The notes: generated by a model from the sequence alone, not told the origin. A stretch of 64,000 nt of DNA from Gimesia sp. (GCA_002706765.1 PAJV01000013.1:248001-312000), one strand, 5' to 3'. Shown: positions 21,038 to 30,646, counted from the stretch's first letter. A program made the numbers and translations.

Positions 21038-21775
21038 ATGAATGTTTCGTTACAACAGCAGTTTTTCAAAAAAGTCCCCGGTATCGCGCAGACCTGCCGC
21101 CTGTTCGAACATCTGCCCGATGTGTACCTGGTGGTGAAAGACGAACAGGGTCGTTTCATTAACCATAATGCAGCGTTATTAAGCTGGCTCAAAGTGGAAT
21201 CAGGCGAAACGCTGATCGGCAAAACCGACTTTGACCTACATGCCCGCGATCAGGCTGAAGCGTATCGCCGGGAAGATCGTCGCGTGATGGAGACCAGGGA
21301 GCCACTGGTCGATCTGGTGCATCCGGTGACGGGCGGCGAGGGAACGACGACCTGGTTTCAGGTGATTAAGGAACCGCTGTTTGATGTGCGCGGCAATGTG
21401 GCGGGTATCGTGGGGATGATGCGCGACTTCCGCCGCGCAGGCCTGGCGATTGCCCCTTATCTGGAAATGCAGCGCGTCTTCGATTTCATAAACTACCATT
21501 TTCAGCGCGAAATCACCGTAACAGAACTGGCGGCTTTGATGGGGATTTCCACCAGTCAGTTTCAGCGACGGTTTCGCAAGCTGTTTGATACGAGCCCGGC
21601 CAGTTACATCAGCCATGTCCGCATTCAGGCCGCCTGTCGACTGTTGACTTCAACGACCGCCACAATTTCGCAGATCGCCAATCAGACCGGCTTTTACGAT
21701 CACAGTCATTTCTCGAAGGTCTTTAAGTCGCAGACCGGCGTCAGCCCGACCGTTTATCGGCGTCAGTATCAGTAG
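21038..21775 (+). CDS. PAS-domain AraC-family transcriptional regulator
   Basis: 245 residues. Residues about 20-125 are a PAS sensor domain (FEHLPDVYLVVKDEQGRFIN, later GIVGMMRDFRRAG) that could bind a small ligand or cofactor. Residues about 145-243 hold the two helix-turn-helix motifs of AraC/XylS proteins: ITVTELAALMGISTSQFQRR and ISQIANQTGFYDHSHFSKVF, ending PTVYRRQYQ. It is divergent from the Gfo/Idh gene with 184 bases between their starts, so it probably controls that gene and itself. The ligand is unknown. Confidence 0.92.
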   Translation: MNVSLQQQFFKKVPGIAQTCRLFEHLPDVYLVVKDEQGRFINHNAALLSWLKVESGETLIGKTDFDLHARDQAEAYRREDRRVMETREPLVDLVHPVTGGEGTTTWFQVIKEPLFDVRGNVAGIVGMMRDFRRAGLAIAPYLEMQRVFDFINYHFQREITVTELAALMGISTSQFQRRFRKLFDTSPASYISHVRIQAACRLLTSTTATISQIANQTGFYDHSHFSKVFKSQTGVSPTVYRRQYQ

Positions 21776-21913
21776 CCGCTGATCTGTTTACACAAAGTGA
21801 AATTTCTCGAACCGATTTTGCCCGGAACTTGTCCCTCTGCTATGATTGCCGCGACTGTTTCAGCTGCCTGCCGACTTCCTGATTAAGCTTTATAGAGCAA
21901 GAGCATCCAGACC

Positions 21914-22462
21914 ATGGGAAAACAAATACCCGAACTTGAAGAACAGCATATCGAATTTATTGCCGCACAAAAGCTGTTTTTCGTTGGTACTGCGACTGCT
22001 GACAGCCGCATCAATGTATCGCCGAAGGGAATGGACGCGTTTCGTGTGCTGGGGCCGAATCGTGTGATCTGGTTGAACGTGACGGGCAGCGGCAACGAAA
22101 CGTCGGCCCATATTCAGCAAGACGGACGCATGACGGTCATGTTCTGCGCGTTGACAGGTAAACCTCTGATCCTGCGACTCTACGGCCAGGCTCGCGTCAT
22201 TCATCCTTATGACGCCGACTGGGACGAACTGTTCGCGCACTTTCCAGCGATCCCCGGTGCCCGGCAGGTGTTCGACCTGCACGTCGATCTGGTACAGACC
22301 TCCTGCGGGATGGCGGTTCCCTTTTTTGATTACGTCGAGGAACGCGAACAGCTCAGCAACTGGGCCCGCAAACAGGGAGAGGCCGGCATCCACCAGTACT
22401 GGCACGACAAAAACCAGCAGAGCCTGGACGGCATTCCGACACATATTCTGGAAGGTGAGTGA
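21914..22462 (+). CDS. pyridoxamine 5'-phosphate oxidase-like flavin-binding protein
   Basis: 182 residues of the split-barrel flavoprotein superfamily. The N-terminus LEEQHIEFIAAQKLFFVGTA, followed by INVSPKGMDAFRVLG and VIWLNVTGSGNETSAH, is typical of the PNPOx-like group that binds FMN or a deazaflavin. These enzymes reduce or oxidise small molecules in the cytoplasm. It lacks the C-terminal dimerisation segment of true PdxH, so vitamin B6 synthesis is not implied. Its TGA overlaps by one base the ATG of the next gene, which indicates translational coupling. Confidence 0.85.
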   Translation: MGKQIPELEEQHIEFIAAQKLFFVGTATADSRINVSPKGMDAFRVLGPNRVIWLNVTGSGNETSAHIQQDGRMTVMFCALTGKPLILRLYGQARVIHPYDADWDELFAHFPAIPGARQVFDLHVDLVQTSCGMAVPFFDYVEEREQLSNWARKQGEAGIHQYWHDKNQQSLDGIPTHILEGE

Positions 22463-23016
22463 TGGCTGATATGATCCCCGTCGGGTACATGGCCAAGCGG
22501 GTCGAGAGCAAACCTGACTTTCTAAAGAATGATCAGGTAGAAGATATCTACTCCGTCAGCAACTGCATCTCCGACAAATTCGCAGATTACATCGAATTCT
22601 GGAAACATAATGGGTTCTGGATGTTTAATTCGCCAGAAGAGATCTTCTCGTTGGCAAAGGAGCATGGTCTCAGCTTGGATGGTACGAAGATATTCTACTA
22701 TGAAGTCTATAAATACCAGTGTCACGAAGACAATCTGGATTGGGAATATTTTAAACCGGAAAAGTCGTTTGTCACCAACGTGCAGGTTCCTGCAAAGAAG
22801 GTACTTGAAGGATACGATATCGTTTCTTTCTCCCAGGAAAATGCGCCGGAATGCTCTTACCTATCATGTAATCATATGGCAGAAACGATTCCAGTAAATC
22901 GCCATTGTCTGATCGAAATATTTGATGAAGCGAAATTGCTTTTGTCACAAGGTGCATTCAAAGGATGCGAGCCAGGACCTTGTCGCATCTTCGCCGTTTA
23001 TTCACTGGTTGAATAA
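22462..23016 (+). CDS. protein of unknown function, coupled to the PNPOx-like gene
   Basis: 184 residues from ATG 22462, which overlaps the upstream stop codon as TGATG; GGAAGGTGAG lies in front. It has no signal peptide or membrane span. It is rich in aromatic residues and acidic (FADYIEFWKHNGFWMFNSPE, FYYEVYKYQCHEDNLDWEYF) and has three to four cysteines in the C-terminal half (APECSYLSCNHMAET, KGCEPGPCRIFAVY). The bases are more A/T-rich than in its neighbours, hinting at recent acquisition. I do not recognise the family. Confidence 0.75.
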   Translation: MADMIPVGYMAKRVESKPDFLKNDQVEDIYSVSNCISDKFADYIEFWKHNGFWMFNSPEEIFSLAKEHGLSLDGTKIFYYEVYKYQCHEDNLDWEYFKPEKSFVTNVQVPAKKVLEGYDIVSFSQENAPECSYLSCNHMAETIPVNRHCLIEIFDEAKLLLSQGAFKGCEPGPCRIFAVYSLVE

Positions 23017-23037
23017 ATCTTTCGTGTCATCCATTAT

Positions 23038-25395
23038 TCAAAAAACATCTAGAATAAACCCTGGCCGTTCCGCTTTTTTCGGCAGCAGCCGTTGTGCTTC
23101 CTGCAGGACGAATTTCGGATCCATGAACGGTTCGTAGCTGATGTCCTGCCAGACGACGTTGCCTTTGCCGTCGATGATGAAGGTGCCATGCAGAGGCTGC
23201 TTTTCGAAGTCGTCGTAGACGTGGAAGGACTTGAATACGTCCAGCTTGTCGTTGGAAAACAGCGGGATGGGCAGGTCACCTTTGTCGTAGTTTTTGATCG
23301 AGGTTTTCAAACCTTCCTGATTGTCCGTGCTGATGGCCATCAACGGGAAGCCGGCCTGCTCGAATTCCTGCACCATGGGAGCGAACGCCTGCAGCTGTTC
23401 GGCACAATGCAGACAGCTGAAGCCCAGGTAGAAGATCAGCACATGAGGTTTGCCGCGAAATTCATCGGAGCGGCGTACTTTGCCGGTCGCGTCTTTCAAC
23501 TCCCAGGTGGGGGCTGGAGATGGTTTCCAGCGGAAGGGGCCTAGTGTATTCAGGTCGGGACGCTCGCCCACATCGGTGGCGGCTGTTTTTTCTATCCGCC
23601 AGTCCGGTTTCAATTTCAGTTCGGCAGCGATCGGCGCCAGTCGCGTGAAGAGTGGCATGTCCAGGTCGATGGAGGCTGAGATCTTCTGCAGTTTCTCGAA
23701 TTCCTTTTTCGCGGCCGCTTTGTCACCGGATTCCCAGAGCAGTTCCACGAGTGTCGCCTGGGGGTACACTTCGTTTTTATGTGAGCCAGTCAGCTTGCGT
23801 AACGCCTTCTCTGCTTTTTCCCGGTCGCCGGATTTCCATTGGACGGCGAGCAGATAGACTTCGTCCGCGCCGCCTGCTTTCTTTAACAGTTCATAACCCT
23901 GTTTGAGATCGCCGTTCGCAATCGCCTGATGGGCTTCCAGGGCTTTGATGTTCTGTTCCAGTTTGCGGACGCGTGAGAGATACGGTTTTGCCGCTGAATT
24001 TTTCGCGTCTTCGATCACGGAGGCACGACTTTCGTCCGGTCTGAGTGCGACCAGTGGTTCTGCTGCCAGGCTGGTTTTCGCTTTTGCTGCTGCTTTCTCA
24101 ACAGATAGCTGGCGTTCGGCAGTAACCTTCTCCAGACGCTGTTTCAGCTGCGCCAGCTGGGCATCTCCCTGTTTGATGTTTTTGGTCTGGTAATACGCCA
24201 GTCCCAGATAGCGCAGGCGGTTGATCTGTTCTTCCTCTTCGTCGGTGGGTGCCAGATAGGGAGTCTCGCTCAAGGCGATCAGTTCGTCCCACAGTTCGTA
24301 GGTTCGCAGCACCTGCAGCAGGCGCATTCGGCCGTATTTGGCGCTGCCCCGTTTTTTGAGTGTATTGTATTTGGGATGTTGAGGCAGTTCGATCATGTTT
24401 TTGGCGAGCGCGAGCGCATCGTGGACGCGGCCGATGAAGATCAGGTTGCGGATCAGCCATTCGTTGTTGTGGGCGTAGTTGTGAATCTGGTCGGGCATGA
24501 CTGCGTCGCGCATCATGTGCGCGTGATCGACACGGGCGGAGGCTTCCTGCTGCCAGACGGCATCCTCATAGCGGTTCAATCGCGAATAGATATGACCGGG
24601 CATATGCCACATGTGGGCGATGCCGGGCGAGGACTGCCCGCACTTCGCAGCCGATGTCAGCGCCTGTTCCGGTTTGCGATGATCCCACAAGTGGATGCGG
24701 TAATGATGGGCCGGGTGCATCGGGTTCTGCGCAAAGATATCCTGCAGCAGCGCTTCGGCAGCGATATAGCTGGTGCTCGCAGAGCGTGTATTATACAGGT
24801 GCACGGCCAGAAAGGCTTTAGCTTCCAGGTCATCGGGGTATTCGAGAATCAGGTCTTCCAGCGCTTTGGTGTAGGCTTCATCGCGCTCTTTCGATTTCTT
24901 CTTGTCGGCTTTGATGTAGGCTGCGAGCGCTTTGATGTACTGCTTCTCGCGCGGGCTGGCTTTGTCGAGGCGTTTGCTGGCTTCTTCGATGAAGCCTTTG
25001 GCGCGTTTCTCATTTTTCAGATTGCACATCGCAGCACCCCAGAACGCCATGGCACAGTCGGGGTCCAGATTCGCAGCGTGCCGAAAGGAACGTTCGGCTT
25101 CCAGGTACCAGAAACCGTGCAGCTGTCCGAGCGCCTGATCAAGAAACTTCTGTGCGGCGGGATTCTTCACCGTCACATCAAAGTGCACATCACCGGTGCC
25201 CTCCATCAGGTAGGCCGATCGTCGTGGGCCTTCATTGAAGACTTCACCATGATAAGAGTGGCCGGCCAGGGTTTCTTCGGCGGATTTTGATTCTGTTTTC
25301 TCAGCGTCCGCAGATTTGTCGGCACTGTGGGCTGTTGCCAGCGGCAGGCAGAGCAGGCAGACCGTCACGATGACAAAAGCAGATTTTCTATACAT
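23038..25395 (-). CDS. secreted TPR-repeat protein with C-terminal redoxin domain
   Basis: About 785 residues from ATG 25395; ATG 25419 eight codons upstream is also possible and neither has a strong ribosome-binding site. The signal peptide is RKSAFVIVTVCLLCLPLATA. Residues about 60-570 are tetratricopeptide-type helical repeats (ERSFRHAANLDPDCAMAFWG; KNEVYPQATLVELLWESGDK). Residues about 625-780 form an AhpC/TSA-type thioredoxin fold with FSCLHCAEQL near 655-665, a CxxC pair suited to disulfide chemistry, and the downstream GTFIIDGKGNVVWQ segment. A periplasmic thiol reductase, or a peroxiredoxin-like enzyme tethered to a TPR scaffold, is the best reading. Substrate unknown. Confidence 0.87.
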   Translation of the reverse strand: MYRKSAFVIVTVCLLCLPLATAHSADKSADAEKTESKSAEETLAGHSYHGEVFNEGPRRSAYLMEGTGDVHFDVTVKNPAAQKFLDQALGQLHGFWYLEAERSFRHAANLDPDCAMAFWGAAMCNLKNEKRAKGFIEEASKRLDKASPREKQYIKALAAYIKADKKKSKERDEAYTKALEDLILEYPDDLEAKAFLAVHLYNTRSASTSYIAAEALLQDIFAQNPMHPAHHYRIHLWDHRKPEQALTSAAKCGQSSPGIAHMWHMPGHIYSRLNRYEDAVWQQEASARVDHAHMMRDAVMPDQIHNYAHNNEWLIRNLIFIGRVHDALALAKNMIELPQHPKYNTLKKRGSAKYGRMRLLQVLRTYELWDELIALSETPYLAPTDEEEEQINRLRYLGLAYYQTKNIKQGDAQLAQLKQRLEKVTAERQLSVEKAAAKAKTSLAAEPLVALRPDESRASVIEDAKNSAAKPYLSRVRKLEQNIKALEAHQAIANGDLKQGYELLKKAGGADEVYLLAVQWKSGDREKAEKALRKLTGSHKNEVYPQATLVELLWESGDKAAAKKEFEKLQKISASIDLDMPLFTRLAPIAAELKLKPDWRIEKTAATDVGERPDLNTLGPFRWKPSPAPTWELKDATGKVRRSDEFRGKPHVLIFYLGFSCLHCAEQLQAFAPMVQEFEQAGFPLMAISTDNQEGLKTSIKNYDKGDLPIPLFSNDKLDVFKSFHVYDDFEKQPLHGTFIIDGKGNVVWQDISYEPFMDPKFVLQEAQRLLPKKAERPGFILDVF

Positions 25396-25626
25396 GGTCT
25401 CGGGCAGGAAGTTGTTCATGTGAGTCAACTTTTATGAGAATGAGGATTTTGGTTGAACTTCAGGGGAAAAACTATGGAGAACATGCCATTTTACCGCGGA
25501 CTCTTGCCGAATGTCGATACCACCGGGTATTTTCAGGCAGTAAATTGAAAATCCAGGAGGCGCTGACTGAACAGCTTCCTCTTAATGATTGCCTCACTCA
25601 TTTGTACAGTGTAGGATGTTACGATT

Positions 25627-25896
25627 ATGGTCCGAGTCGTATTTACTGCCAACCTGGAACGTCATCTCAGTTGTCCGGAAGAGTCTGTCTCCGGCACAAC
25701 CGTGCGGGAAGCACTGGAAGCGGTGTTTGAAACGCAGGAGAAGCTACGCGGTTATATTCTCGATGATCAGAGCCGCCTGCGTCAGCACATGGTGATTTTC
25801 GTGGACGGCCAGACGATTGTCGACCGGGTCCATTTAAGTGATTCCATCTCACCCGAGAGTGAGATCTATGTGATGCAGGCACTTTCCGGCGGTTAA
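25627..25896 (+). CDS. MoaD/ThiS-like ubiquitin-fold sulfur carrier
   Basis: 89 residues starting MVRVVFTANLERHLSCPEES and ending YVMQALSGG. The C-terminal Gly-Gly is the hallmark of MoaD/ThiS proteins, which are adenylated and thiocarboxylated by an E1-like enzyme. Size, the pattern GTTVREALEAVF and the ending all fit. No MoeB/ThiF E1-like gene, MoaE or ThiG is nearby. The gene is followed at 52 bases by a BNR-repeat protein gene, so a function outside molybdopterin or thiamine synthesis is likely. Confidence 0.88.
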   Translation: MVRVVFTANLERHLSCPEESVSGTTVREALEAVFETQEKLRGYILDDQSRLRQHMVIFVDGQTIVDRVHLSDSISPESEIYVMQALSGG

Positions 25897-25948
25897 CGCT
25901 TGATTCGTTCGTTCATTTCTATAGTCAACATTTTCGAAGGTGTTCGCT

Positions 25949-27064
25949 ATGAGTTCTCAGGTTCAGATTGCTACCCGTAAAGGTCTGTTTCAGCTCGAAC
26001 GAAATTCAGACAGCTGGAAAATTCGACGTCATGATTTTCCCGGTGAAAATGTTTCGATGGTCCTGCATGACTCGCGGGATAACACGACCTATGCCGCGTT
26101 GAATCATGGTCACTTCGGCGTCAAGCTGCACCGCAGTTCCGATGCGGGGCAAAACTGGGAAGAGTGTGCCGTGCCCGTTTATCCGGAAGGGGCCAAAAAA
26201 GCTCCCGATCCATTTACGGAAAATGCAGAACCCAAACCGGCCAGTCTGAGTGAAATCTGGTCGCTGGAACCGGGGGGCATCGATCAGCCAAATCGTCTCT
26301 GGTGCGGGACGATTCCCGGCGGCCTGTTTCGTTCGGATGATCGCGGTTCCAGCTGGCAGCTGGTGGATTCGTTGTGGGATCTGCCCGAACGTTTGAAATG
26401 GTTTGGCGGCGGCAAGGATGATCCGGGCATCCATTCGATCTGTGTGCATCCACAGAACAGTCGGAATATCGCGGTGGCGATTTCCTGTGGTGGAGTGTGG
26501 GTCACCGAAGATGATGGCACCAGCTGGACCTGCAAGGCGGACGGGTTGCGGGCAGAATATATGCCACCGGATCTGGCGCATGATCCGAATATCCAGGATG
26601 CGCATCGCATGGTGCAGTCACCCACTCAGCCGGATCACTTCTGGATTCAGCATCATAACGGCGTATTTAAAACGACTGATGGAGCGCAATCATGGCAGGA
26701 AGTGACCGGGATTCAGCCTTCGGTGTTCGGTTTTGCCGTCGCCGTCCATCCGCAGCGACCCGAAACAGCCTGGTTCGTACCCGGCGTGAAAGACGAGTGC
26801 CGCATCCCCGTCGAGGGACGGTTCGTGATTGCCCGTACGACGGATGGCGGCGTGACTTCAGAAGTGCTTTCGAACGGGTTACCGGGAGAACACAGCTACG
26901 ACATTGTCTATCGTCATGCGCTGGACATTGATGAAACCGGCGACTGCCTGGCCGTCGGTTCGACCACTGGCAACTTCTGGATTACCGAAGATGGAGGCGA
27001 CAGCTGGCAGACGGTTTCCACCAGCCTGCCTCCCATCTATTGCGTCCGCTTTGTGAAGAGTTAA
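25949..27064 (+). CDS. BNR/sialidase-type beta-propeller repeat protein
   Basis: 371 residues from ATG 25949, with GAAGG eight bases ahead. It has no signal peptide, so it is probably cytoplasmic. Asp-box (BNR) motifs recur: SSDAGQNWEE, SDDRGSSWQL, TEDDGTSWTC, TTDGAQSWQE and TEDGGDSWQT, consistent with a five- to seven-bladed propeller of the sialidase / YCF48 type. No sialidase Arg triad or FRIP motif was seen, so glycosidase activity is doubtful. It follows the MoaD/ThiS-like gene and is likely co-transcribed. Its stop is 30 bases from that of a convergent SGNH hydrolase gene. Confidence 0.87.
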   Translation: MSSQVQIATRKGLFQLERNSDSWKIRRHDFPGENVSMVLHDSRDNTTYAALNHGHFGVKLHRSSDAGQNWEECAVPVYPEGAKKAPDPFTENAEPKPASLSEIWSLEPGGIDQPNRLWCGTIPGGLFRSDDRGSSWQLVDSLWDLPERLKWFGGGKDDPGIHSICVHPQNSRNIAVAISCGGVWVTEDDGTSWTCKADGLRAEYMPPDLAHDPNIQDAHRMVQSPTQPDHFWIQHHNGVFKTTDGAQSWQEVTGIQPSVFGFAVAVHPQRPETAWFVPGVKDECRIPVEGRFVIARTTDGGVTSEVLSNGLPGEHSYDIVYRHALDIDETGDCLAVGSTTGNFWITEDGGDSWQTVSTSLPPIYCVRFVKS

Positions 27065-27093
27065 CACCGAATCCTTTAGCGAGATGAATCCGG

Positions 27094-27876
27094 TCAGTCC
27101 CGTTTCTTCAGTGCCTGTTCGATGACGCGGGCGGATTCCTTTCCCTGGGCTGTCGCGCCTTCCGTGTTGAAATGCACGTTGCCTGGTTTGGTCCACCATT
27201 GTTCGTGATGCGGTTTGGTGAAGCCATACAGATCGTTGACGCCGATCTCGGGATAATCCTTGAGGACTTTCAATGCGACCTTGTTGTATTTCGCCGCGTC
27301 ACCGGCGATGCGGCCTGCTTCGCCTTCCGGGACCGGGGTTGTGGTGACGAAAATCAGTTTTGCTTGAGGCGCCAGCTCTTTCAGGTAGGCGATAATCGCG
27401 CGTAGATTTTTTTCGTAGTCGGCGGTGGAGGTGACCTGCTTGCCATTCACGCGGTCCAGTTTTTTGCCGTTCATGTATTTCAGGTCATGCAGGCCGACAT
27501 TGAAATGGATCACATCCCAGTCGAAGTCCCAGTGTCCGGCGAGTCTGGGATTCCGCATCGTATCGTGCATGGTTTTCATTTTGGTGATGACTGAAGACGA
27601 ATCACCGCCATTGCAGTACAGGCGGTATACATTGGCTTTGCCTTTGAGGGCATCGCGGGTGGCGTCGGTATAAGCGATGGAGATCGAATCGCCATATAGA
27701 AAGACGTTGGGCAGCCTGGGATCGTTCTCGACAAACTGAAAAGTGGGACGCTTGTTGAACCGGGGAGAACGAACCAGCTTTTTCCAGGCCTCGGAAGCCT
27801 GTTCTTCAGCGAACACAGCTGATGTGACCGCGAGCAGGCAGGCGGAGAACAGGAACAGCAGCTTGATGGATTTCAT
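27094..27876 (-). CDS. secreted SGNH/GDSL-family hydrolase
   Basis: 260 residues with a signal peptide (LLFLFSACLLAVTSAVFA). Block I LYGDSISIAY places the nucleophile at Ser64. Block III is IHFNVGLHDLKY, and block V GNVHFNTEGATAQG provides His235 with Asn237 following. This catalytic set fits esterases acting on acetylated sugars or lipids outside the cytoplasm. The distance from the GDS to the His is typical. The exact substrate cannot be inferred. Confidence 0.9.
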   Translation of the reverse strand: MKSIKLLFLFSACLLAVTSAVFAEEQASEAWKKLVRSPRFNKRPTFQFVENDPRLPNVFLYGDSISIAYTDATRDALKGKANVYRLYCNGGDSSSVITKMKTMHDTMRNPRLAGHWDFDWDVIHFNVGLHDLKYMNGKKLDRVNGKQVTSTADYEKNLRAIIAYLKELAPQAKLIFVTTTPVPEGEAGRIAGDAAKYNKVALKVLKDYPEIGVNDLYGFTKPHHEQWWTKPGNVHFNTEGATAQGKESARVIEQALKKRD

Positions 27877-28114
27877 GATGCGTCTTCTTTAACAAAAGGA
27901 ATGTCTGCAGAAATAATGGGAAGGCCAGTTACTTTTGTTCCATACTGGTATGTTGACAATCAGAACAGCAAGTTGATTTGCTGAAGAATTCTGAAAAACC
28001 CGGCATCTCTCGAATACCGTAATTCACAGTGGATTTCTGTTGGGGATGGATGAGAGAATCAATAGAATGAGATGGGGAAACAGATTGATGTCCGGAATTC
28101 AAGGGAGTGCTCAC

Positions 28115-29680
28115 ATGAAAATATACTGTCTCTGCTGTTTATTATTTCTGTTCGGTTGCGAAAGACCCAAGCCGGAAGTGGCAGCATCTGCCGTGGAACA
28201 GGGGGAAACAGCACTAATCCGCGGTCAGGGCGAAATGGCACTCCCACAGGCGGGGATGGGCATCATGACCGGCGAGGTGACTTCGGATACCGCACTGGTG
28301 CAGGCGCGTCTGACCAGAACAGACAAGCTGGTCGATCGCGATGTCCCGGGCATGCCGGGAGTCGTGGTGTTTTCACTCAGCCCTTATGTTAACGCAAAGA
28401 CGGCATCAAAGCAGGGTGATACTCAAGTCGTAAAAGCCGTTGCCGAGCATGATTTTATTGCCCGGGCCGCCTTCAATGGTCTGATGGCTGATACCGAGTA
28501 TGAGTGTAAAACCCGGATTGGTCAAACAGAAGATATAATGCACGATGGTCCCACGGCGCGGTTCAAAACATTGCCCGGTGCCAGTAATGCGACGGCAGTC
28601 GATTTTGTCGTCGTAACGGGCATGAACTATGCCAAGTTTCACGGCGATGATCGCATCGATCAAAAACAGCATCTGGAAGAAAACAATACGAAGCTTCCTC
28701 AGCCTTATTCCGGTCCGGATAAGCACCTGGGTTATCCGGCGCTGGAGACCATTCTCAAGTTGAAGCCGGACTTTTTTATCGGCACCGGCGATAACGTGTA
28801 TTACGACACACCCGATAAGCCCCGCGCGGAAACCATTCCCGAAATGCGACGGAAATGGCATGAACAGTTTGTGCAGCCCCGCTATCGCGATCTGTTTGCG
28901 GCGGTGCCCACCTACTGGGAAATTGACGATCACGATTACCGTATTGATGACGGCGATAACACAGGCGATCATCATCCCACCCCGGCAGAAGGTCGTGCGA
29001 TGATGCTGGAACAACTGCCCGTCGCGCCCATGAAAGAGACCGGAGCAAAAACGTATCGCACGCAGCGGGTCAATAAAAATCTGCAGATCTGGCTGCCGGA
29101 AAACCGCATGTATCGCAGTCCCAATGCCATGGAAGACGGGCCCGAAAAAACGATCTGGGGTGCCGAACAGAAAGCGTGGCTGAAGAAAACACTCAAGGAG
29201 AGTGATGCCACGTTCAAACTGCTCATCTCGCCGACACCCATGATTGGGCCCGACGATCTGCGCAAGACCGACAACCACTGTGACATCGGCGGGTTCCGAC
29301 ATGAACGGGATGAGTTTTTCAACTGGCTCAAAGAGAACGGGCTGGATCAGCAGAACTTTTTCATCGTGTGTGGTGATCGTCACTGGCAGTATCATGCCAT
29401 CGATCCGAGCGGTTTTGAAGAGTTTTCCAGTGGAGCACTCGTTGATGCCAATTCACGACTGGGACGCAAAGCGGGCGACCCGAAATCAACGGACCCCGAG
29501 GGGCTGATCAAACAGCCTTATCTGCAGGATCCGCGTTCCGGCGGGTTTCTGCTGGTGAAAGTGACGCCGAAGACTAAAGAAGATCCGGCAACCCTCTCCT
29601 TTCTGTTTCACGATGAAAAAGGAAAGTTGCTCTACCAGCACGATGTTCCCCAGGGTGATGGGAAACCGGCGGAAAAATGA
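28115..29680 (+). CDS. PhoD-like alkaline phosphatase family lipoprotein
   Basis: 521 residues from ATG 28115, which has GGGAG upstream. The leader [16 protein letters not shown] has a lipobox (LFGC), so the protein is probably a membrane-anchored lipoprotein. An N-terminal domain of about 140 residues has Fn3/Ig-like beta strands. The metallophosphoesterase domain has [23 protein letters not shown], and [15 protein letters not shown], the order seen in PhoD-type phosphodiesterases/phosphatases that use Fe and Ca. There is no Tat motif, unlike Bacillus PhoD. It would release phosphate from organic phosphodiesters. Its stop is seven bases from the convergent DUF1080 gene. Confidence 0.9.
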   Translation: MKIYCLCCLLFLFGCERPKPEVAASAVEQGETALIRGQGEMALPQAGMGIMTGEVTSDTALVQARLTRTDKLVDRDVPGMPGVVVFSLSPYVNAKTASKQGDTQVVKAVAEHDFIARAAFNGLMADTEYECKTRIGQTEDIMHDGPTARFKTLPGASNATAVDFVVVTGMNYAKFHGDDRIDQKQHLEENNTKLPQPYSGPDKHLGYPALETILKLKPDFFIGTGDNVYYDTPDKPRAETIPEMRRKWHEQFVQPRYRDLFAAVPTYWEIDDHDYRIDDGDNTGDHHPTPAEGRAMMLEQLPVAPMKETGAKTYRTQRVNKNLQIWLPENRMYRSPNAMEDGPEKTIWGAEQKAWLKKTLKESDATFKLLISPTPMIGPDDLRKTDNHCDIGGFRHERDEFFNWLKENGLDQQNFFIVCGDRHWQYHAIDPSGFEEFSSGALVDANSRLGRKAGDPKSTDPEGLIKQPYLQDPRSGGFLLVKVTPKTKEDPATLSFLFHDEKGKLLYQHDVPQGDGKPAEK

Positions 29681-29687
29681 GGGGCTG

Positions 29688-30470
29688 CTATTCTTTAAAA
29701 TCGGTGTCGGCTGTTTTCAGGTCGAGAGGTTGAATCCAGATATTACGGTAGCGGACATCGTGTCCTTCGCACTGCAGCTTGATCCCGCCGGGCGTGTCGG
29801 TAATCCCGAAACCGTTATTATTGCCTCCATCCAGGCCAGAGTTCGCGCCGCCCCAGACTTTATTGATGGTGACGTTTTCGTGGACTTTTTTTCCGTTGAA
29901 GTACATCGATACTAAAGGTTTTTCGACGAGCTTACCATCTTTGAAGCGGGCAGCGCGGAAGGTGATGTCGTAAGCATTCCATTTCCCGGTGCCGTTATAG
30001 GCGTGGTATGGTGATTCAGTTTCGTTGATGACGGCCGCCATGCCGTGCTTTGTCTTATCGCCGTCCAGAACCTGGATTTCATAGCGGTTCTGCAGATAAA
30101 CGCCGCTGTTACCTCCCGGCTTCATTACCAGAAATTCCACATGCAGACGAAAGTCCTGATATTTCTTTTTTGTGACGATGTCAGCGGTTCCGTATTTGCC
30201 ACCCGCGGCAGCCGGGTCATCTGACATGATGACGGTACCCGCATCGACGGGGTCTTCTACCACTTTCCATTTGATCGGCAGTGAGGAACTGAACCGCGGG
30301 CCTTCCCAGTAAGTCCATTTCTGATCCAGCATTTCGCGACTGCCGTCCAGCAGGATTTCCGCATCTGCAGGTGCTGTGGCACCAATGCCGACTTCAGCCC
30401 AGGCACTCGAACCAGGTGACAGCAAAAGAAACAGAGCAAATAGGGATGTGATGAATCCAGTGAAACGCAT
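29688..30470 (-). CDS. secreted DUF1080 protein (3-keto-disaccharide hydrolase-like)
   Basis: 260 residues with a signal peptide (FITSLFALFLLLSPGSSAWA). The rest is one DUF1080 / LamG-like jelly-roll domain: PGGNSGVYLQNRYEIQVLDG, then TESPYHAYNGTGKWNAYDIT, MYFNGKKVHENVTIN and the closing CEGHDVRYRNIWIQPLD. Members of this family hydrolyse glycosidic bonds of 3-keto sugars formed by Gfo/Idh-type oxidoreductases; whether this one does is inferred. Compared with the HEAT fusion at 16943 it is the free-standing form. Confidence 0.9.
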   Translation of the reverse strand: MRFTGFITSLFALFLLLSPGSSAWAEVGIGATAPADAEILLDGSREMLDQKWTYWEGPRFSSSLPIKWKVVEDPVDAGTVIMSDDPAAAGGKYGTADIVTKKKYQDFRLHVEFLVMKPGGNSGVYLQNRYEIQVLDGDKTKHGMAAVINETESPYHAYNGTGKWNAYDITFRAARFKDGKLVEKPLVSMYFNGKKVHENVTINKVWGGANSGLDGGNNNGFGITDTPGGIKLQCEGHDVRYRNIWIQPLDLKTADTDFKE

Positions 30471-30646
30471 GATGAATCCTTTGAAACAGGGGGAAAGCCA
30501 AAGCTGTATTATGTGGTAACCGGGAAGTCAGCACAATCAGGGAATTCAAATTCGGACTTCCCGCTGCGCACTTTTGTTCCGGCACAAGACAGCTGATTTA
30601 ACAGACATGCTTTCAAATAGATCTCAACTATGACATCCGCAAAGGT

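Noticed and set aside
25949-27064. True sialidase
   Set aside because: Only Asp-box repeats are present; the FRIP motif and arginine triad of sialidases were not seen, and there is no signal peptide.
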